The notes beneath the pieces are model-generated. The model was not told where the DNA came from and searched no databases. It saw only the letters and a program-made list of their open reading frames with translations. A DNA stretch of 16,316 bases from Bacillota bacterium (GTDB lineage: Bacteria > Bacillota > Clostridia > Acetivibrionales > DTU013), in the NCBI GenBank assembly GCA_023411715.1, contig JAEYOM010000163.1, positions 1-16,316 of the forward strand, in the 5' to 3' direction. This document shows positions 12,370 through 16,316 of the stretch, piece after piece. A program made the translations under genes and the position numbers. Position 1 is the first letter of the stretch. Each line of letters opens with the position of its first letter.

Positions 12370-15300
12370 CTAGACGTTATAGTACCTTATTCCCGCCTCG
12401 AACAGCAGCTGATCCTTGTTTCCCGGGACGTTTATACAAACATTTTTGCCCTTTCTCTCCGAATGCCCCATTTTGCCCAACACTCTTCCGTCAGGGCTTG
12501 TTATGCCTTCTATGGCATGCATCGAACCATTCGGGTTGTATCTTATGTCATAAGAAGCATTTCCATTCATGTCGACATACTGTGTGGCGATCTGCCCGTT
12601 TGCGGCGAGTTTAGATATTGCGGCTTCCGGGGCGACAAACCTGCCCTCGCCATGAGACACTGCAATAGTATGCATATCGCCGACCTTTACGTTATTGAAC
12701 CACGGGGATTTGTCGGAGGCTATCCTTGTCCGGACCATGCAGGATACGTGCCTGCCTATTGAATTGAATGTCAGAGTAGGGCTTTCCGGGTCCATTTCCC
12801 TTATCTCGCCGTACGGCAGCAGACCGAGCTTAATCAAAGCCTGGAAACCATTGCAGATACCGAGGATCAACCCGTCTCGGTTTAGCAGCATATCCATCAC
12901 GGCTTCCTTGATATACGGATTTCTGAAAACAGTCGCAATGAATTTGCCCGAGCCCTCCGGTTCGTCTCCGGCGCTGAACCCGCCCGGGAACATGACAATC
13001 TGGCTTTCAGATATTCTCTGCCTCATGGCCTGTATAGTCTCATTAATGCTTTCAGGCGTGAGATTCTTTACGATGAACGTATCTGCGATACCGCCCGCAT
13101 TTTCGAAAGCTCTTGCTGAATCATACTCGCAGTTGGTCCCGGGGAATACCGGAATGAAAACTCTCGGTTTAGCCGTCTGTATCCGGGATGTATTCTTTAA
13201 TGCGGAAGCCTTTACATTGCGGGTATCTGCTTCTTTATGAAAATCATAAGTGACGGCGCTGTCGCTTCCATCTTCCGTATTTGTCGGGAAAATGGATTCG
13301 AGGGGCTTCATCCAGTTATCTATCATACTTTTAAGATCGAGTGTGACGCTTTCCTGCTCTGAACCCTGCTTTGATTCCTGCTCTGAACCCTGCTTTGATT
13401 CCTGCTTTGAACCCTTTTTTGAATCCTCTTTTGATTCCTGTTTTGATTCCTGTTTTGAATCCCGCTTGTCTGCTGAAAGGGAATCACCCAGCATATTGCC
13501 TTTTAAGATCGTGATGGCGGCCTTTTCCTTCGTATAGCCGATAACTCTGAATGCAAGTCCGTCAAACAAGCTTTGTACGTCTTCGGTCGGATCCAGTTCA
13601 AGTACGATAGAACCGTAATCAGGCGCAAAGAGATCAATACCGTCCGCTTTTATATCCAGCCCTGTCATGTTGCCAAAGCACATCCTGCCGACAGTCCCCG
13701 CTGTTCCCCCTTCACGAACGGTAGCGGCTGCAAGTATCTTCCCTTCTTTTGCAAGCTGATGTACCTTTACGAACATTTTATCGAGCTGTTCGAAGTCAGG
13801 CAGTTCATTCCTGTCCCTTTCCAGTCTGAGCAGTACAACCTGGCTGCCCGGCTTTTTGAATTCCGAAGACAGCGTCTTTCCGGCGTCGGAAACTGCGACT
13901 GCAAAAGCTACAAGCGTCGGCGGCACGTTCAGGTCCCTGAAAGTGCCGGACATACTGTCCTTACCGCCGATTGCGGCGATATTAAGCTTCTCCTGCGCAT
14001 AGTAAGCTCCGAGCAGAGCGCTGAAAGGTTTGCCCCATTTTGACGGTTCCTTTCCCGGTTTTTCGAAATATTCCTGGAGCGTCAATCTCGCTGTCCTGTA
14101 ATCGCCGCCCATTGCGGCAATTTTGGTGACCGCCTCGACGATCGCGTAAACAGCCCCGTGAAATGGGCTCCACTTCGCGATGGCCGGGTTGAAACCGTAT
14201 GTCATAAGTGTGCATGTGTCGGTCTCGCCCTTCAGCACCGGCAGTTTTGCAGCCATGCCTTCCGCGGGGCTCAGCTGGTATTTGCCTCCGAACGGCATAA
14301 GTACCGTTCCCGCGCCTATCGTACTGTCAAAGCGTTCAACAAGCCCCTTCTGGCTGCACTGTTCCAGCATTTGCAGGTCAGCCATCCATCTCGAAGCTAT
14401 TTTGTTCAGATCCGAAGACACCGGGGAAGTCACAGTTCCGGCTTTACTTATAGTCGAAGTTGGAGTTGGAGTTGGAGTTGGAGTTGGAGTTGGAGTTGAA
14501 CTCGAAGTTGGAGTTGAACTCGAAGTTGGAGTCGAACTCGAAGTTGGAGTCGAACTCGAATTTATAGCCGAACCGGAAGTTGCAGTGAATCCCGAAGTTG
14601 GTGCGGAACCCGCAGCTTCTGTCGTTCTTGCCCTGAAGTAATTCTCCCCGGCAGCCGGTTCGTTTACTTCTATATTTATATTTTGCTTTACGCCATTCGT
14701 ATCAAGGAATTCCCTGCTCAGATCGACTATGACCTTACCGCGCCATGTCATCCTCAGCCTGCCCGTATCCGTAACGACTGCGACCTGAGTTGCTTCCAGG
14801 TTCTCCTGCGCGGCTGCCGCAATAAACCTCTCCTCGTCTTCCTTCATCACTACAACAGCCATTCTCTCCTGCGATTCAGATATTGCAAGCTCCGTCCCGT
14901 CCAAGCCCTCATATTTCTTAGGGACCTTGTCGAGATCTATGTCCAGCCCTTCTGCAAGCTCGCCTATTGCCACGGACACCCCGCCTGCGCCAAAATCGTT
15001 GCACCTTTTTATCATCCTGCTCACGGCTTCGTTCCTGAACAGCCTCTGTATCTTTCTTTCAGTCGGGGGATTGCCCTTCTGCACCTCTGCTCCGCAGGTT
15101 AGCAGCGATTTTTCGTCATGCTCCTTGGACGAGCCCGTAGCTCCGCCGCAGCCGTCGCGTCCCGTCCTTCCGCCAAGCAGTATTACGACGTCGCCGGGTT
15201 CGGGCGCAAGTCTCACGACGTTCCTCCTGGGCGCGGCTCCTATGACTGCTCCTATTTCCATACGTTTCGCAACATAGCCTTCATCGTATATTTCAGCTAC

Positions 15301-16316
15301 CTGCCCCGTAGCGAGCCCTATCTGGTTGCCGTAGGAACTGTATCCAGCGGCGGCTCCCGTGGTGATTTTTCTCTGCGGCAGCTTGCCCGGAAGGGTGTCT
15401 GCGACCTTCGTCCTGGGATCGCCGCTTCCCGTTACCCTCATAGCCTGGTAAACGTAGGAACGTCCCGAAAGAGGATCACGGATCGCTCCGCCGAGGCAGG
15501 TCGCAGCTCCGCCGAACGGCTCTATTTCGGTTGGGTGGTTATGGGTCTCGTTTTTGAACATTACGAGCCAATTCTCGGGTTTACCGTCAATGTCGGCTTT
15601 TACTACTACACTGCAGGCGTTTATCTCGTCCGATGAATCAAGGTCATCGAGCTTGCCGCGTTTTTTCAGTTCCTTCATCGCAATCGTAGCCATGTCCATC
15701 AGGCATACGTCTTTTTCCCTGTCTCCATAGACATATTTTCTTGACATGGCATATTGTCCGTAGACATCCTTGATCAATCTGGCGTATTGACCGTCTTCAA
15801 ACGTAACATCGTTTATATTTGTCAAAAACGTCGTATGCCTGCAATGATCCGACCAGTAGGTATCAATCATCCTGATTTCGGTAATCGTCGGGTCCCTGTG
15901 CTCTTTATCTTCGAAATACTGCCTGCAGAATTCCAGATCCTCCGCAGACATTGCCATTCCGAGTTCGTTCTGAAGCGAGGCTATTTCACTGGCAGTCTTG
16001 TTGCAAAAGCCCTTCATTATCGAAACATCCCCTGGATAATCCAGTTCAACGTCCAGTGTTTCAGGTTTCTCCATCGTCGCCTCATGGCTTTCGACGGGGT
16101 TTATGCAATATGCCTTTATCCTTTTGAAATCGTCCGCCGTTATGCCGCCCTCGAGCACGACAAGCTTTGCCGCCTTGCAGCGCGGCCTTGCCCCGAGGGT
16201 CAGGAACTGTATGCACTGTGACGCGGAATCGGCCCTCTGATCGTATTGCCCCGGCAGATACTCGATCGCAAATACTTTTTCGCTTTCGGCAAGCTGTATT
16301 GCTTCTTCATATATAT
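12370..16316 (-). CDS. purL: Phosphoribosylformylglycinamidine synthase, single chain (5' partial)
   Basis: PurL converts FGAR, glutamine and ATP to FGAM in purine synthesis. The frame stays open to the window edge, so the start is outside; visible sequence begins in EEAIQLAESEKVFAIEYLPG, then the family segment QRADSASQCIQFLT. The synthase half contains MFKNETHNHPTEIEPFGGAA and GAAAGYSSYGNQIGLATG; the second half has CSQKGLVERFDSTIGAGTVL and FGGKYQLSPAEGMAAK. The C-terminal glutaminase domain has FIPVFPGTNCEYDSARAFE, MFPGGFSAGDEP, the nucleophile GICNGFQAL and the terminal GHSER. This is the clostridial long type that needs no PurS or PurQ. Two repeat-built inserts, S/T/P-rich (14456-14623) and K/Q/E/S-rich (13352-13471), sit at domain junctions and leave all motifs and the frame intact. 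Confidence 0.97.
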   Translation of the reverse strand, partial: IYEEAIQLAESEKVFAIEYLPGQYDQRADSASQCIQFLTLGARPRCKAAKLVVLEGGITADDFKRIKAYCINPVESHEATMEKPETLDVELDYPGDVSIMKGFCNKTASEIASLQNELGMAMSAEDLEFCRQYFEDKEHRDPTITEIRMIDTYWSDHCRHTTFLTNINDVTFEDGQYARLIKDVYGQYAMSRKYVYGDREKDVCLMDMATIAMKELKKRGKLDDLDSSDEINACSVVVKADIDGKPENWLVMFKNETHNHPTEIEPFGGAATCLGGAIRDPLSGRSYVYQAMRVTGSGDPRTKVADTLPGKLPQRKITTGAAAGYSSYGNQIGLATGQVAEIYDEGYVAKRMEIGAVIGAAPRRNVVRLAPEPGDVVILLGGRTGRDGCGGATGSSKEHDEKSLLTCGAEVQKGNPPTERKIQRLFRNEAVSRMIKRCNDFGAGGVSVAIGELAEGLDIDLDKVPKKYEGLDGTELAISESQERMAVVVMKEDEERFIAAAAQENLEATQVAVVTDTGRLRMTWRGKVIVDLSREFLDTNGVKQNINIEVNEPAAGENYFRARTTEAAGSAPTSGFTATSGSAINSSSTPTSSSTPTSSSTPTSSSTPTPTPTPTPTPTSTISKAGTVTSPVSSDLNKIASRWMADLQMLEQCSQKGLVERFDSTIGAGTVLMPFGGKYQLSPAEGMAAKLPVLKGETDTCTLMTYGFNPAIAKWSPFHGAVYAIVEAVTKIAAMGGDYRTARLTLQEYFEKPGKEPSKWGKPFSALLGAYYAQEKLNIAAIGGKDSMSGTFRDLNVPPTLVAFAVAVSDAGKTLSSEFKKPGSQVVLLRLERDRNELPDFEQLDKMFVKVHQLAKEGKILAAATVREGGTAGTVGRMCFGNMTGLDIKADGIDLFAPDYGSIVLELDPTEDVQSLFDGLAFRVIGYTKEKAAITILKGNMLGDSLSADKRDSKQESKQESKEDSKKGSKQESKQGSEQESKQGSEQESVTLDLKSMIDNWMKPLESIFPTNTEDGSDSAVTYDFHKEADTRNVKASALKNTSRIQTAKPRVFIPVFPGTNCEYDSARAFENAGGIADTFIVKNLTPESINETIQAMRQRISESQIVMFPGGFSAGDEPEGSGKFIATVFRNPYIKEAVMDMLLNRDGLILGICNGFQALIKLGLLPYGEIREMDPESPTLTFNSIGRHVSCMVRTRIASDKSPWFNNVKVGDMHTIAVSHGEGRFVAPEAAISKLAANGQIATQYVDMNGNASYDIRYNPNGSMHAIEGITSPDGRVLGKMGHSERKGKNVCINVPGNKDQLLFEAGIRYYNV
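13352..13471. repeat. 12-bp tandem repeat in purL encoding an SKQE-type linker
   Basis: Ten 12-bp units run from 13352 to 13471, of which TCCTGCTTTGAT/A variants are the theme; the first four alternate TCCTGCTCTGAA and CCCTGCTTTGAT perfectly. In purL they encode tetrapeptides of the type SKQE/SKQG/SEQE. The insert follows KGNMLGDSLSA and precedes LDLKSMIDNWMKPLESIF, near the end of the second AIRS-C domain and before the glutaminase linker. Confidence 0.9.
14456..14623. repeat. Nested 6-bp and 18-bp tandem repeats in purL encoding an STP linker
   Basis: GAAGTT (14456-14461) and six perfect GGAGTT (14462-14497) are followed by seven 18-bp units (14498-14623). The first three, GAACTCGAAGTTGGAGTY, are nearly identical, and the rest decay steadily toward the gene's upstream side. 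In purL they encode SSSTPT units and a run of PT dipeptides. The insert lies between GENYFRARTTEA and LNKIASRWMADLQMLEQCSQ, the junction of the two synthase halves. Confidence 0.92.

Noticed and set aside
13352..14623. CRISPR array in the purL repeats
   Set aside because: Units are directly adjacent 6, 12 or 18-mers without unique spacers, in frame within purL, and no cas genes are present.
14158..14641. Plus-strand frames with WSWSWS or VGVGVG and VELE repeats
   Set aside because: Shadows of the purL S/T/P repeat on the opposite strand; no ribosome site and no family resemblance.
16156..16158. GTG at 16158 as the purL start
   Set aside because: Conserved PurL sequence continues in frame upstream to the window edge, so the gene is cut by the window.

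Overview
The window looks like chromosomal DNA of an endospore-forming, Gram-positive clostridium. The evidence is a clostridial single-chain PurL, strong GGAGG-type ribosome sites, a four-cysteine L28, the order recG-rsmD-coaD, and a SpoVM-type sporulation peptide facing rpmB. A relative of Ruminiclostridium/Acetivibrio (old Clostridium cluster III) is likely, but that is inference. Nearly all of it is coding, mostly on the minus strand.

Layout from left to right. (1) 14-3742, minus: recG, rsmD, coaD and a short coiled-coil protein form an operon. It ends in a hairpin terminator that overlaps the last stop codon. rsmD has no ATG, GTG or TTG in a usable position and appears to start at ATT. 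(2) 3794-4348, plus: an AT-rich single gene for a probable lipoprotein, with a near-consensus promoter. (3) 4440-4883: rpmB (plus) faces spoVM (minus, only 23 codons) across a two-way terminator. (4) 4999-5691, plus: a membrane-anchored protein of unknown function. (5) 5696-9691, minus: an FtsA/PilM-like actin-fold ATPase with a long NG/GD-repeat tail, followed 18 bp later by a membrane GAF-GGDEF diguanylate cyclase. (6) 9692-9970: a spacer with an AT-rich palindrome and two 12-bp tandem repeats. (7) 9971-12137, minus: glgA and nth, almost touching, behind a good promoter. (8) 12153-12362: a 210-bp element with long terminal inverted repeats. (9) 12370-16316, minus: purL, cut by the window edge at its 5' end.

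Most genes are housekeeping: replication-fork repair (RecG), base excision repair (Nth), 16S rRNA methylation and ribosome structure (RsmD, L28), coenzyme A (CoaD), purines (PurL) and glycogen (GlgA). The less ordinary material is the ATT start of rsmD, the unlisted spoVM, the two tandem-repeat inserts inside purL, the inverted-repeat element beside it, and the FtsA-like ATPase coupled to c-di-GMP synthesis. I see no phage, CRISPR, transposase or defence genes, and no convincing wholly new multi-gene system.
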